Source: a virus
Length of the DNA stretch: 34,499 nucleotides
Virus record (IMG/VR): IMGVR_UViG_3300022934_000079
Location: 1-34,499 of that record
Strand: one strand, 5' to 3'
Position numbers and translations under genes: made by a program. This document shows, in pieces, positions 7,550 through 16,418 of the stretch. Positions within the stretch are counted from its first letter, which is position 1, and every line of letters begins with the position of its first letter. The notes under the pieces were generated by a model, which saw nothing but the letters and a program-made list of their open reading frames with translations, was not told the DNA's origin and did no database searches.

Positions 7550-8488
7550 TTAAACGATGAATGCGATCTTCTGCTTTTGCAGCATACCGGGCATCGTTAT
7601 TATCTCTTCTTCCGGGTAAATTTCTTCAGTCTCTCCGTCCTCTTCGACGGTTACTCCAGCCACTTCAATTTCGTCGCTGTCTTGTGCTTCGGGTGCCTCT
7701 TCGGCTTCTTCTTCGATTGAATCACCCTCATCCGATACTTGGGCGTCCTCAACGCCTTCGCTATCGGGTTCTGTCGGTTCCGCATATTGGATAAGCCCCA
7801 TTTCGGTCATTCCCATAAGACCCATCTCGGCTTCTTCCTGCATTTCCATAATATGTTTTAGACCGTGCCACTTAACCACATTAGCCGGTAGAACGTACTC
7901 GCCTTCGGAAATCATCGCCTCAATATCATCTCGGACATTCTCTGCCGACGAACCGGGCGGAATAGGATTTCCAGATACAGGGTCGGACATCATGCCGCCG
8001 CCGCATCCACACTCTTCGTCTCCATCACACCCACAAGGCATACCGCCGTGGTACATCTCCATTGGTTCGTCCATTGCTTGCTGGACTGCCATGCCTCGAG
8101 CTTCCTCGTAGCTACTTAGCTGCCCATCATCATTTAAATCTGCTTTTTTACGATCCATCTGGAATCCTTTCTCGGCCATTTCTTCTCCAGCCTCTGTAGT
8201 GATGCCTCTACGGGCAGTAGCCAGACCGCCTAATGCAAAGCCTGATCCCTTGGCAGCTTGCCACCAAGGACCAACATCAAATCCTAGCTTGTGGCCGCCC
8301 ACCATAATTCCTTGTAGAAGCAGCTTTGCCCAATCTCGTGCAGACGGTGCGGCATCTTCTCTAGCATCCTCTAAAGCGTACAGACGGTCTTGCTCTACGA
8401 AGTCTTCTGGGTAGCGTTCCCGTAAGTACTTCTGCTCCATTTCGTAGAGGTCACCTAAGTACTTCTCGTATTCAGCTTGTTCGCTCAT
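7550..8488 (-). CDS. Virion-associated protein with EF-hand-like loop and Cys cluster
   Basis: A 312-aa acidic protein. Residues about 115-130 read DLNDDGQLSSYEE, matching a calcium EF-hand loop (acidic or amide residues at loop positions 1, 3, 5, a Gly at 6, and Glu at 12). Residues about 150-165 hold a Cys-rich CGCDGDEECGCGGG segment. A GEYVLPANVVKWHGLKHIMEMQ segment follows, seen in marine podovirus head-module proteins. The last 80 residues are Glu-rich and probably disordered. It lies between the large 824-aa protein and the scaffold, coupled to the former by TAATG at 8486-8490. Exact function unknown; internal head or ejected protein is an inference. Confidence 0.75.
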   Translation of the reverse strand: MSEQAEYEKYLGDLYEMEQKYLRERYPEDFVEQDRLYALEDAREDAAPSARDWAKLLLQGIMVGGHKLGFDVGPWWQAAKGSGFALGGLATARRGITTEAGEEMAEKGFQMDRKKADLNDDGQLSSYEEARGMAVQQAMDEPMEMYHGGMPCGCDGDEECGCGGGMMSDPVSGNPIPPGSSAENVRDDIEAMISEGEYVLPANVVKWHGLKHIMEMQEEAEMGLMGMTEMGLIQYAEPTEPDSEGVEDAQVSDEGDSIEEEAEEAPEAQDSDEIEVAGVTVEEDGETEEIYPEEEIITMPGMLQKQKIAFIV

Positions 8489-10962
8489 TATATGCCCTGC
8501 CCCGGCTCCGACATTAAGCCCTCAGAGCCTACTGCCGCCGCTCCGAACAAAGACATGATCGGTATTTCTCGAGCTAGTAATTTGCGGAATATAGTTTCTT
8601 TATCTTGGCTCATTGCTTGGGCAGTTACGTCTATACGCTCATCAAGCAATCTAGCTACAGACTTTAGCTCAGAAGCTAATCCGGTACTTTCCCCAGACCC
8701 AAACCAACCCATAGCCTGCGCTTCGGCGGGAGATACTCCGAGTATTTCACCGGCTCTACGGTATAAATCCGAGAACACGGCATATTCTGTCTGCATACTC
8801 TTTTTGTTAAAAGTTTGTTTCCCTAGCGAGTCATCAATCATTGTAGCGGGATCTAGAGAACTGGGATCTGCTTTATACTGGTCTCTGAAGTCCTTCTTGA
8901 TGAAATCAATTGGGATGCTGCCGGGTTCAATCTCGTTCATCGCATCGAGTGCGCCTCGAATAGCGTGGGTATCGATTGTAGACCCATCTAAGTTTCCGTA
9001 GACGTTTTCAGCAAAAGTATACGGCTTAGTGTTAGTATCTGGATCTATCCCATCCCCATCCTGAACTGCATTTACGAGTTTTTTGTGTATGCCATCGCTG
9101 GTGTTAGGCTTTCCTTTTTCCCCGATTTCGCCTTTTAGGCCAATCATCATGGGATAGCCTTTTTCGTTGATACCGGTACCGCCGGGGCCCACAACTTCCC
9201 GTATATCTAAGCCGAGTTGTTTTTTAGCCATAACCAAGGTGGCATTACGGATATTTTGGGCAGTTTCAGTGCGGGGGCTAGTGGCGGCATACGCATCAGC
9301 AAACTCTCTTAGCCAATCGTAAATCTCTTCGGCGGAGTAGCCTAAATTCATCGCCTTATCTACAATGGGACCAGTATGGTAAAAGTACTGCGCTTCCGTA
9401 CCCAGCCACGGCTTCATGCGCTCGGCTAAACGCTGTGCAATAGGCTCGATGTTTTCCTGTACCTTCCGGGCCCGGTCATTCTTGGGCATTGGTCGGTTTG
9501 TACCTGCCGGGGGTCTAGGTACATAGATCTCGCTTTGCTCTGGTAATGTTCGTTCGTAGCTTTCGGGAGACAAATCAAACAATGGTTCAGAGCCGCTGGG
9601 TTGAATACGGTCGGCGGTAGCCAATTCCATCTGCCCGGCCCGGGCCTGTAGAATATCCTGCATCTGCACGTCTGTATCAGTAGTCTCAGCACCCAGTTGC
9701 TGCATTTGAACGTCTACATCATTACCCATCATCGCATTATACTTTTCTGGGTAGTATCGTTTTAGTTCCGCTTGGGCCGACTTCGTTAAGTCCTCGACCT
9801 TTAAACCTTTTTGATCGATTACTTCAGGCAAAGTGGGTAGATCAAATATGCCCGTGTCTTCTTGAATAGCTTTTACTTCATCAGCGTCTAAAACACGGTT
9901 TATTTTCATAGACCCGCTAATCAACCAGTTACCCTGCATGTTGGGGTTAGTCTTATATCTATAAAAACCACCTACAGGTATTTGATCTTTTATTTCGGCA
10001 GTAGATAAGTCTAACTCTCCGTCTGCTTTAGTACGAGCCCGGGACGTGGCTTCGGCTTGCCAATCTACATCGGCTGGAACTTCTACCTCTACCCATACTT
10101 GATTTGCTTTTCTGTAATCAGGACCGGATAAAGTTCTGTCTGTCTTACCGCCGATATGTGTGGCGGATATGTAATCACCGGAATGCCACCCGGGCCTAAA
10201 TGATAGGTCTCCAATAAGAGATTGTACCCTACCACCTTTTGCCGCTGGGCCAATTTCAGCATCCACCCACTGGCCCATTGGAGTACTTTTATCGGTGTTA
10301 ACAAACAGAGGAAAAAATTCATCCGGTTTACTCGGTTTAACTTGAAATAATTTATAAGCTTTTACTGTATTTTTGTATGGGGATGTGGCCCGTACGCCGG
10401 TAATAGAAACGTCTTCGGCTAATTGGTCCAGTGACTCCGGTGTTTCAGGGCTATCTTGAATAGACGAGGGGGCGTCTACTTCCTCGGCAGCCTTTGCTGA
10501 AGTTGAGAATACATTACCCAGATTACCGCCTACCATCGAAGGGTCATACGAGTCAGTTAATGTATCCGCTAAGGTCTTAATACCCTTAGCCGCACCTTTG
10601 AGTGCTACTCCTGCGACTGGGATGGCGGCAGCGGTTTCGAGGACACCTTCGCCCACCGCCATTCCCATTCCGAGTTTGTCGTCTGTGGCTCGGGCTGTTT
10701 GGAAATCTCTTTTGATTTCGGGTCCGGCAAGAAAAGGAGATACAGGGCTAAAATCAGCGAGGCCAATCCCGCCGCTACCATCAGAAGCGTTTTCAACACC
10801 AGTTACTCTCCCCGCAAAACGATTAGCCTTATAAGGATCAATCCCAAGAAACCCGGGGCGGTCATCGTCTAGCGTGGAACTAAGCCAATCCGCCAACTTG
10901 TACCGTAGGTTTTCCCGTGGAGTCGGGGTATAGCTATCTAACTTTGCTTCTTCTTCAGCCAC
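8488..10962 (-). CDS. Large polyvalent-type virion protein, probably ejected with DNA
   Basis: An 824-aa multidomain protein started at GTG (TAGTG overlap with the upstream gene). The N-terminus (to about 140) has a Gly/Ala-rich amphipathic stretch (VLETAAAIPVAGVALKGAAKG), as in membrane-interacting ejected proteins. Residues about 200-350 (KAYKLFQVK, LFVNTD, MGQWVDAEIGP, RPGWHSGDYISATHIGGK, QVWVEVEVPADVDWQ, GGFYRYKTNPNMQGNWLISG) resemble a domain I know from large polyvalent proteins of phages and conjugative elements. Residues about 510-670 (YAATSPRTETAQNIRNA ... STIDTHAIRGAL) resemble a phage helix-hairpin-helix-like family. It sits between portal and scaffold, the usual place of internal virion proteins. 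Both domain assignments are from memory. Confidence 0.65.
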   Translation of the reverse strand: MAEEEAKLDSYTPTPRENLRYKLADWLSSTLDDDRPGFLGIDPYKANRFAGRVTGVENASDGSGGIGLADFSPVSPFLAGPEIKRDFQTARATDDKLGMGMAVGEGVLETAAAIPVAGVALKGAAKGIKTLADTLTDSYDPSMVGGNLGNVFSTSAKAAEEVDAPSSIQDSPETPESLDQLAEDVSITGVRATSPYKNTVKAYKLFQVKPSKPDEFFPLFVNTDKSTPMGQWVDAEIGPAAKGGRVQSLIGDLSFRPGWHSGDYISATHIGGKTDRTLSGPDYRKANQVWVEVEVPADVDWQAEATSRARTKADGELDLSTAEIKDQIPVGGFYRYKTNPNMQGNWLISGSMKINRVLDADEVKAIQEDTGIFDLPTLPEVIDQKGLKVEDLTKSAQAELKRYYPEKYNAMMGNDVDVQMQQLGAETTDTDVQMQDILQARAGQMELATADRIQPSGSEPLFDLSPESYERTLPEQSEIYVPRPPAGTNRPMPKNDRARKVQENIEPIAQRLAERMKPWLGTEAQYFYHTGPIVDKAMNLGYSAEEIYDWLREFADAYAATSPRTETAQNIRNATLVMAKKQLGLDIREVVGPGGTGINEKGYPMMIGLKGEIGEKGKPNTSDGIHKKLVNAVQDGDGIDPDTNTKPYTFAENVYGNLDGSTIDTHAIRGALDAMNEIEPGSIPIDFIKKDFRDQYKADPSSLDPATMIDDSLGKQTFNKKSMQTEYAVFSDLYRRAGEILGVSPAEAQAMGWFGSGESTGLASELKSVARLLDERIDVTAQAMSQDKETIFRKLLAREIPIMSLFGAAAVGSEGLMSEPGQGI

Positions 10963-11177
10963 TATTCTGCCCCTTTAATTACTTCGTCACGCAATGTTCG
11001 AATGCGGCGTAGCTCGGCTATGGAGCCCTGAATTTCTAATAACCGCTCGTGTGATTTGGTGTTTTCAAGCTGATCCCGAAGAATGCTTATTCGAGTATCG
11101 GCGTATTCGTGCACTCTCTGCATCGTATCTCGGTCGTTAACCAAAATAAGAAGAGAACGATAAAAATGTTTATCCAT
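10962..11177 (-). CDS. Small helical protein in the head module (71 aa)
   Basis: A 71-aa protein that looks wholly helical, with a coiled-coil-like centre (RISILRDQLENTKSHERLLEIQGS). It is coupled to the portal gene upstream (TAATG at 11175-11179) and to the large virion protein downstream. I do not recognise a family. Position directly after the portal suggests a head-assembly or connector accessory role, but nothing in the sequence proves it. Confidence 0.65.
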   Translation of the reverse strand: MDKHFYRSLLILVNDRDTMQRVHEYADTRISILRDQLENTKSHERLLEIQGSIAELRRIRTLRDEVIKGAE

Positions 11178-13321
11178 TATTGAATGGGTACCTGTGGATC
11201 TTGAGGTGGCACATTGCCACCATTTGCACCCCCACCAGAGCCAGTGAAGCCAGCCGCCCCCGGTTCTGGAGCTGCGCCGGGTGCTATATTAGCCCCACCA
11301 TTACCGGTAGGATCTTCTGCAGCCGGGGCTCCTTGTGGAGCCTCTGGTTGTGGCGGTTGTTCAGGCATCATCGCCTGAATCTCCGACATCATTTTAGCTT
11401 GAATGATTGCCTCACGCTGGTCATTTAAGATCTTGTCTTCATCAAGATCCATGCTGGCCGCCATCTCCCGTAGAATATAATCATACTTAACAAACGGAGC
11501 CATCGCCGGGTTTGCCGCAGTCATCTGCATAAATTGAATCAAGCGTTGGCTGCGTATCTCGTTACGCATCAGACTTTCAGTACCCCGAGCCTTAACGTCT
11601 AAGTCTCCTACAAAATCCTCGTCAAAAAGGAATTGCATGTTAAAGCTGAATAGAGCTTTGCCGAGTGGGGCGAGAAGATAATCATCTATATTTCTAACCA
11701 CGGCTTTGATGTTTTGGGCAGACGCACCAAGCATCATGCTCATGCCCGAGGCAGTACGACCTATGCCACCCACGGCCCCCGAGCCGTGACTATACGAAGG
11801 AATGCCGGTCGCCTCATCCGCAAGCTGTCGGCTCTTGTCGAACATTGCCAAATTCTCTTGAGACGTGTTCTTAGCCGAAGTCGAAAAGATGGCTTGGCCC
11901 GGCGCACCCGCCTGCCTGCGGAAAATTTTGCCGGGGTATATGTCCATATCCTGCCCCGGGACCAAGTTCGTTTCATCAACCTCAAAAATTAAGTTGCCAG
12001 ATAAGGCTGCATTATCCACAGCCATCCGCATAAAGCCATTCATCAGCAATTGCGTATCTACCATGTTTTCGGCCACACCAATTCCAAAGAAAGAATAGGG
12101 AGACAACTCGTAGGGCACCGCATGGTATGGTATACGCATCGGGGTGAAGGGATTCAAAACCAGACGTAGGATTTGTCCATTACACACCCATGCATTGACT
12201 TGGATCTGATCCATCTCAGCCAACTCTGGAGGCATTTCGATCTCAGCTTCTTCAGCTAATTCCGCATCCAAAACGCCCCAATATTCAAGCACCTCATACC
12301 GATCGATGGCTCCTTGTGACGAGCTATCTTCTAGCGTGTCTTCCCAATACTCCCGCATATAAGATGGGCCAAAATCAATCGCCAGCTCAATGCTTTCGTC
12401 TCTGAAATGAGGCCGCTTCTTTAGCGTACGCATTTGCGTACGGTTTAGTCTGTGCCGTTGTACCGTATACTCCGCTTCAGACATATTCCGGGCATCCGGG
12501 TCCGGGTAAAAGTCCCAAATACTTACATATTCAATATTAGGCACGGTCTCAAACAAGGGATCGTAGTTACCGTCTGAATCCCACCGAGGATATTCCTTAT
12601 TCGTTGCAAAGGGCCCTTTAAGCAGACCAGTACCAAAGAGGCAGGCTTCGAATGCAGTAGACCGCAGATGCTTAGAGGCATTAGTCGCCTCAAGCTGGTC
12701 GTGCATTCTTTTCTCAAGCTTCTGGGCCGCCGCCTTAGCTGGCTCAAATGTAATAGAGCCCGGATTCGTTCCCGCACCCATCTCCAAATCATCTTTGATG
12801 GGCTCCAAGCGTTCTTTGTATAGGCCTAGATCCTTGGCAATCTCAGGCCGGGCAATATTCCGAGGCACTTGGTAATCTACCTCGGCCTTCTCTTTAATCT
12901 TCTCGTCCGTCAGTGCCTTGGGATCATAATGGACTGCATCCGCTACGTTATTGGGGAACTTACGAGCCTCAATACCAATTGGGAATTTGCTACCGGCGTA
13001 CAACACATCAACCACCTGTGCGTAGGCCGCCAGTACTTTCGTCTTAGTAATTTTTATAAATGCTTGTGATTTTTCCGTGGAAGTAAATTGTACATCTTCG
13101 CCGTATATACCCCGGTAGTTCCGGTAACTATCCAGCCACCGAGTCTCATCAGTTAAGCGGTTATCTTTGGCTCGGCTGAATTGGCTATTAACAAACGCTA
13201 CTACGCCCGAGTATTCTATATTCTCTTCTTCTACGTTACCATCTTCATCCAGTGCCACTACTGTATCAGTATCAGTAGCGTCTTCGGGGTTTAAGTTGGT
13301 AGGTTTATCCATCAATGCCAT
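11177..13321 (-). CDS. Portal protein
   Basis: A 714-aa protein with the size and features of a podovirus portal: an acidic N-terminus, the stem-wing region with WLDSYRNYRGIYG and KITKTKVLAAYAQVVDVLY, several long helices (KAAAQKLEKRMHDQLEATNASKHLRS), and WDFYPDPDARNMSEAEYTVQ, a motif typical of marine podovirus portals. The C-terminal 70 residues are Pro/Gly/Ala-rich and probably disordered. It follows the terminase gene directly (stop at 13324, start 13321), the classical order terS-terL-portal. It forms the dodecameric DNA channel at one capsid vertex. Confidence 0.88.
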   Translation of the reverse strand: MALMDKPTNLNPEDATDTDTVVALDEDGNVEEENIEYSGVVAFVNSQFSRAKDNRLTDETRWLDSYRNYRGIYGEDVQFTSTEKSQAFIKITKTKVLAAYAQVVDVLYAGSKFPIGIEARKFPNNVADAVHYDPKALTDEKIKEKAEVDYQVPRNIARPEIAKDLGLYKERLEPIKDDLEMGAGTNPGSITFEPAKAAAQKLEKRMHDQLEATNASKHLRSTAFEACLFGTGLLKGPFATNKEYPRWDSDGNYDPLFETVPNIEYVSIWDFYPDPDARNMSEAEYTVQRHRLNRTQMRTLKKRPHFRDESIELAIDFGPSYMREYWEDTLEDSSSQGAIDRYEVLEYWGVLDAELAEEAEIEMPPELAEMDQIQVNAWVCNGQILRLVLNPFTPMRIPYHAVPYELSPYSFFGIGVAENMVDTQLLMNGFMRMAVDNAALSGNLIFEVDETNLVPGQDMDIYPGKIFRRQAGAPGQAIFSTSAKNTSQENLAMFDKSRQLADEATGIPSYSHGSGAVGGIGRTASGMSMMLGASAQNIKAVVRNIDDYLLAPLGKALFSFNMQFLFDEDFVGDLDVKARGTESLMRNEIRSQRLIQFMQMTAANPAMAPFVKYDYILREMAASMDLDEDKILNDQREAIIQAKMMSEIQAMMPEQPPQPEAPQGAPAAEDPTGNGGANIAPGAAPEPGAAGFTGSGGGANGGNVPPQDPQVPIQ

Positions 13322-13323
13322 AT

Positions 13324-15177
13324 TTAATATCCAAATACTGAATCAGCGGGAGCCCACCGCTTTGTGGGTATGCCTTGTCCCATATCAAAGGGGCTGAAGG
13401 CTCGAGGTCTGCTCATTGCGCCGTAGCGTAAGCAGTCATAAGTGTGGTCGGAAGCGAAGCGTTTATCTATATCATCTGTGCCTTTGGGGCAGGACGGTAT
13501 CGTAGGTAAATCCGCTATAATCTGTCGGCTAGTGTTAAAGATAACAAGCCCCGGCATTTCAGTGATTTCATCTACTTTTAGTAATTCGTGTATGCGGTTT
13601 TTCCCCGCTACCCGAGCCCCGGCACTTCGGTCTGACGGACGCCAACGACAACCTTCGGAGATCATTTCTTCAGCTATGCTGGGGCCCACTTGCCCCCGTT
13701 GGTGCCAGCAACTCGAGTCAAGAACACCGTATTGTATTCTATCGCCTCTTTCCGCCTCCAAGACTGCTCTAGCTAAGTCCCGACCCGTGTGTTTGCTAAC
13801 GTAGAGTTCACGGTACAGGTACAGAGTGTCGTAGCTCGGATCGACCGCAAACCAATGTACCGAACTCCATGAACTGTACCCATAATCGCAGGCCCGGAAC
13901 CTCATCCAATCGTCGGGGATATCAAACGGCTCACAAGTGTGAATGTCTAACCTAAATTCACTAAACGCTGCCCCATCCGCTACTGCCCAATCCCCTTGTA
14001 GCAATTGCCTACGCTGCGTTTCTGGTAACGATAAAAGGTTAGCTTCGTAAGTTCCCTCATCGTAGAGGTACGGATTATCCTTCAGTGTGGCCGGGATAAA
14101 CCTACGCCGAAATAATGGTTGCCCCGCCTTCTCGTGATTATTCGGGTACCTAAGCACTTCACCCGACTCAATGTCCGTAGCATCGAATGCTTTACCCGCC
14201 GGGGCTGGGTCTACAAAAGCCTTCTTTACCCACTGATGCCCGGGGCCGCCCGGATTGCTTGTGGCTCGCAGAAATACCGGCAAGTCAGGGTTAGTTGTAC
14301 GAAGCCGTGATCGAAGATATTGCCACGAAAATGGGGTGGCATATTGGGTGAGTTCGTCCACTCCGATATAACTAAACGCCTGACCTTGGTATCTTAGAAC
14401 GTCTTCATCTCGTTCTAGATAAGTCATCCATAATTTGGCTCCACTAGGGAATGTCCATTGGCTTTTCTTCTCCGCCCATTTCGCTCCCGGGTACGCTTTC
14501 GGATATAACTCTTGGCTCTTCCAGACCAATTCACGGAGTTCGTCATTCGTCCGTCTAAGGATGAGTCCGTTGAAATCAGGTACAGCAAAATATCGTAGGG
14601 GATCTGCGAGTAGCCCGTAGCTTTTTCCACCCCCGGCAGCCCCGCCGTACAAGACTTCTCTTTCTGATGCCGCCAAAAATTCTGTTTGCGGCCCCGGATT
14701 TGGTGTGAATATGACTTCCCGTTCTTCGGGCCTTGCATCAAAGTCTAAGCCCTCGGAGATATTGTCTTCGTCTTCAATCCCACTAGCTTTAATCTTCTTC
14801 TCAGCCAGTGTGAGTATTCTACGGGCGTCTGACCGTTTTCGTTTAAGTTTAGCAGCGTGTTTTTCCTCTGCCGTCTTAGGTTTATTCTTTAGGCGTTGTT
14901 TCTTGAGAGCCTTTTGCCGATCACTCTCCTTAGCGGGACAATGCCTGCGCCAGATATTGGCCAATCCCTGATGGGAGATCTTTTTTCCGCTTTGCGTACT
15001 GAGCCAATGTGCTGTCTCTCGGTACGAGTGCCCATTTTCGAGATACTCAAATGCCTTCTCTACCAATGCCACCACTTCTGGGTTTGGCAGGAGTATTAGC
15101 GGGTCATCTTCAGACGCTACATAAGCATACGGAATAGCTGCAGTAGCGTTACTTCTAGTCTTCTGGTCCCAGCTCAT
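13324..15177 (-). CDS. terL: Terminase large subunit
   Basis: DNA packaging motor: ATPase plus headful nuclease. Starting at the ATG 15175-15177 it has 617 residues; a GTG at 15223-15225 would add 16. Residues about 45-75 form an unusual extra N-terminal segment (HSYRETAHWLSTQSGKK) resembling the HTH linker of serine recombinases. A basic linker follows. The ATPase has a Walker A GGAAGGGKS at about 177-185 and a Walker B YIGVDE at about 268. The nuclease half shows ACDYGYSSW at about 429, GVLDSS, and DHTYDCLRYG near 579, matching the Asp metal ligands of RNase-H-like terminases. It overlaps the small subunit by 23 nt. Confidence 0.9.
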   Translation of the reverse strand: MSWDQKTRSNATAAIPYAYVASEDDPLILLPNPEVVALVEKAFEYLENGHSYRETAHWLSTQSGKKISHQGLANIWRRHCPAKESDRQKALKKQRLKNKPKTAEEKHAAKLKRKRSDARRILTLAEKKIKASGIEDEDNISEGLDFDARPEEREVIFTPNPGPQTEFLAASEREVLYGGAAGGGKSYGLLADPLRYFAVPDFNGLILRRTNDELRELVWKSQELYPKAYPGAKWAEKKSQWTFPSGAKLWMTYLERDEDVLRYQGQAFSYIGVDELTQYATPFSWQYLRSRLRTTNPDLPVFLRATSNPGGPGHQWVKKAFVDPAPAGKAFDATDIESGEVLRYPNNHEKAGQPLFRRRFIPATLKDNPYLYDEGTYEANLLSLPETQRRQLLQGDWAVADGAAFSEFRLDIHTCEPFDIPDDWMRFRACDYGYSSWSSVHWFAVDPSYDTLYLYRELYVSKHTGRDLARAVLEAERGDRIQYGVLDSSCWHQRGQVGPSIAEEMISEGCRWRPSDRSAGARVAGKNRIHELLKVDEITEMPGLVIFNTSRQIIADLPTIPSCPKGTDDIDKRFASDHTYDCLRYGAMSRPRAFSPFDMGQGIPTKRWAPADSVFGY

Positions 15178-15556
15178 CAGGCCCTGCCTTCTTAGGTGGT
15201 AAAATAAAGATTCCCCCTTCGGCACCTTTTACTTCGATCTGTTCCTTTTTAATCAGGCCAGTTCGATCCAATATTTCCCGAGCCGCCGCCACAGAATTAC
15301 GAGCCCCCATAGCTGAAGGATCATCCAGAACCCCCACAATACCAAACGCCGCTTTGGGAGCGTTCATAGCCAGCATCATAGACGCTCTTTTAATTATTTC
15401 GTCTTGCAGAGGACGGACTACTTCAGACATCTTTGTAGTCTTGGCGTATCCAGCAAGGTTCATAGCTTGTCTGATGTTGCCACGAGCTTCGCCAGTTAAG
15501 GCTTCTAAAAAGGCCCTCTGCTTTTCAGTAAATTCTTCTTTAACCAATTCGTCCAT
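15155..15556 (-). CDS. terS: Terminase small subunit
   Basis: A 133-aa protein from ATG 15554-15556; the longer open frame upstream is not used, since this start has an SD (GAGGT) and overlaps the preceding stop (TAATG). The N-terminus reads as a DNA-binding HTH (FTEKQRAFLEALTGEARGNIRQAMNLAGYAKTT), as in terminase small subunits that bind the packaging site. The middle is a helical oligomerisation region and the C-terminus is acidic and Pro-rich. It lies directly before the large subunit and overlaps it by 23 nt. Confidence 0.82.
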   Translation of the reverse strand: MDELVKEEFTEKQRAFLEALTGEARGNIRQAMNLAGYAKTTKMSEVVRPLQDEIIKRASMMLAMNAPKAAFGIVGVLDDPSAMGARNSVAAAREILDRTGLIKKEQIEVKGAEGGIFILPPKKAGPDELGPED

Positions 15557-15828
15557 TACCAAGACCTCATATATACAAAGGCAGAAGCTACCGCTGCCGT
15601 GAGTACAATCCACCACACCCGCTCTAAGAACTTTAACGCATGTCCTCTGGACGTACTGACTTCTGTTAGTTCACGCACACGCTCCCATATAAGCTTCTGC
15701 TCATCATCATAATGATCCATGCGTTTAAACAGGGTGATCATCCGCTCTTCCATCCGGGCTAAGGTCACGACTGCGTGAGACAGCTTATCCAACTTATCCT
15801 CAATACGAGTTAGGCGATCCTCGCTCAT
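15556..15828 (-). CDS. Coiled-coil membrane protein, holin/XhlA-like
   Basis: A 90-aa protein with a long N-terminal coiled coil (RLTRIEDKLDKLSHAVVTLARMEERMITL) and one C-terminal membrane segment (VWWIVLTAAVASAFVYM). This architecture is that of XhlA-like holin-associated proteins and of some phage spanin-type proteins. Its start overlaps the stop of the 72-aa membrane protein (ATGA at 15825-15828). A role in lysis is likely from the cluster, but not proven. Confidence 0.65.
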   Translation of the reverse strand: MSEDRLTRIEDKLDKLSHAVVTLARMEERMITLFKRMDHYDDEQKLIWERVRELTEVSTSRGHALKFLERVWWIVLTAAVASAFVYMRSW

Positions 15829-16043
15829 TTTTCTTTAGACCCCACTGCAAAGTAAGTGGCTACTAATCCAGACAAGGCTAGGTATTGAGCCATGAGAATT
15901 GATTCAGCCGCTTCCATGCGAGTAGGATCAATTAGTGTAGCTAGTGTACACGCCAGCATCATCGCAAATGCAGCCCAACACATATGTCTACGGTTCTTCT
16001 GATATGTTGCCATATCCAAATGCTGGCGTTCTTCTATGGTCAT
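15825..16043 (-). CDS. Two-helix membrane protein, candidate holin
   Basis: A 72-aa protein with two hydrophobic stretches (CWAAFAMMLACTLATLI at about 22-38 and ILMAQYLALSGLVATYFAVG at about 49-68) separated by a short charged turn, and charged termini. Small size with two membrane spans beside a coiled-coil membrane partner is typical of phage class II holins, which time lysis. It overlaps both neighbours by 4 nt (ATGA). No endolysin is visible in this window, so the lysis assignment is from architecture only. Confidence 0.6.
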   Translation of the reverse strand: MTIEERQHLDMATYQKNRRHMCWAAFAMMLACTLATLIDPTRMEAAESILMAQYLALSGLVATYFAVGSKEK

Positions 16044-16171
16044 TTCTTGGCCTTCTTTTTAGGCCAGCCAGCTTTCATATCCTTGTAAGCTTTTGGGCTT
16101 ACAGTGCTATCTTTTTTAGAGCGTGAAGTACCTTCCTTCTTACGCTTATTGATGTTTTTGACTAAGGACAT
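16040..16171 (-). CDS. Tiny Lys-rich phage protein (43 aa)
   Basis: A 43-codon gene from ATG 16169-16171. It encodes a very basic peptide: MSLVKNINKRKKEGTSRSKK, then DSTVSPKAYKDM and a C-terminal GWPKKKAKK. Similar Lys-rich micro-proteins with a SPKAYKDM-like centre recur in marine phage late modules. Its stop TGA overlaps the start of the candidate holin (ATGA), which supports real translation. Function unknown; nucleic-acid binding is possible from the charge. Confidence 0.7.
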   Translation of the reverse strand: MSLVKNINKRKKEGTSRSKKDSTVSPKAYKDMKAGWPKKKAKK

Positions 16172-16175
16172 GGGA

Positions 16176-16418
16176 TCACCAATTCTTACAAGACCAGTAA
16201 CGAGCGGTCAGTTTAGACTTAGCCGTGCTGCACTTATGTCTGGCACGAAAGGATTTGCGGCGTTTAGGGTTGCTCTTCTTGATAGTCATCTTTGGGTCGC
16301 CATAGCGAATAATCTTCTCTTTGCCTCCCTCACACGCCTTAACAACAAACTTCTTAGGCCCGTCTGGTGTGCGGCGGGGCTTGTTGCATTTCATCTTAGA
16401 CTTATCGATTTTCGCCAT
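16176..16418 (-). CDS. Small basic DUF6321-like protein (80 aa)
   Basis: An 80-aa basic protein, from ATG 16416-16418, which overlaps the preceding stop (TGATG). Landmarks: KIDKSKMKCNKPRRTPDGPKK, KACEGGKEKIIRYGD, KRRKSFRARHKC, ARYWSCKNW. This pattern is common in marine phages and matches what I know as the DUF6321 family. The Cys and His residues (KMKCNKP, ARHKCS, YWSCK) could form a metal site. Function unknown. The family name is from memory. Confidence 0.75.
   Translation of the reverse strand: MAKIDKSKMKCNKPRRTPDGPKKFVVKACEGGKEKIIRYGDPKMTIKKSNPKRRKSFRARHKCSTAKSKLTARYWSCKNW

Noticed and set aside
13141-13160. CTGATGAG on the minus strand in the portal gene
   Set aside because: Coding sequence only; no stem I or stem III hairpins adjoin it.
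15165-15190. CTGATGAG on the minus strand near the terminase junction
   Set aside because: It encodes the small-subunit C-terminus and large-subunit start; no GAAA and stem III upstream.
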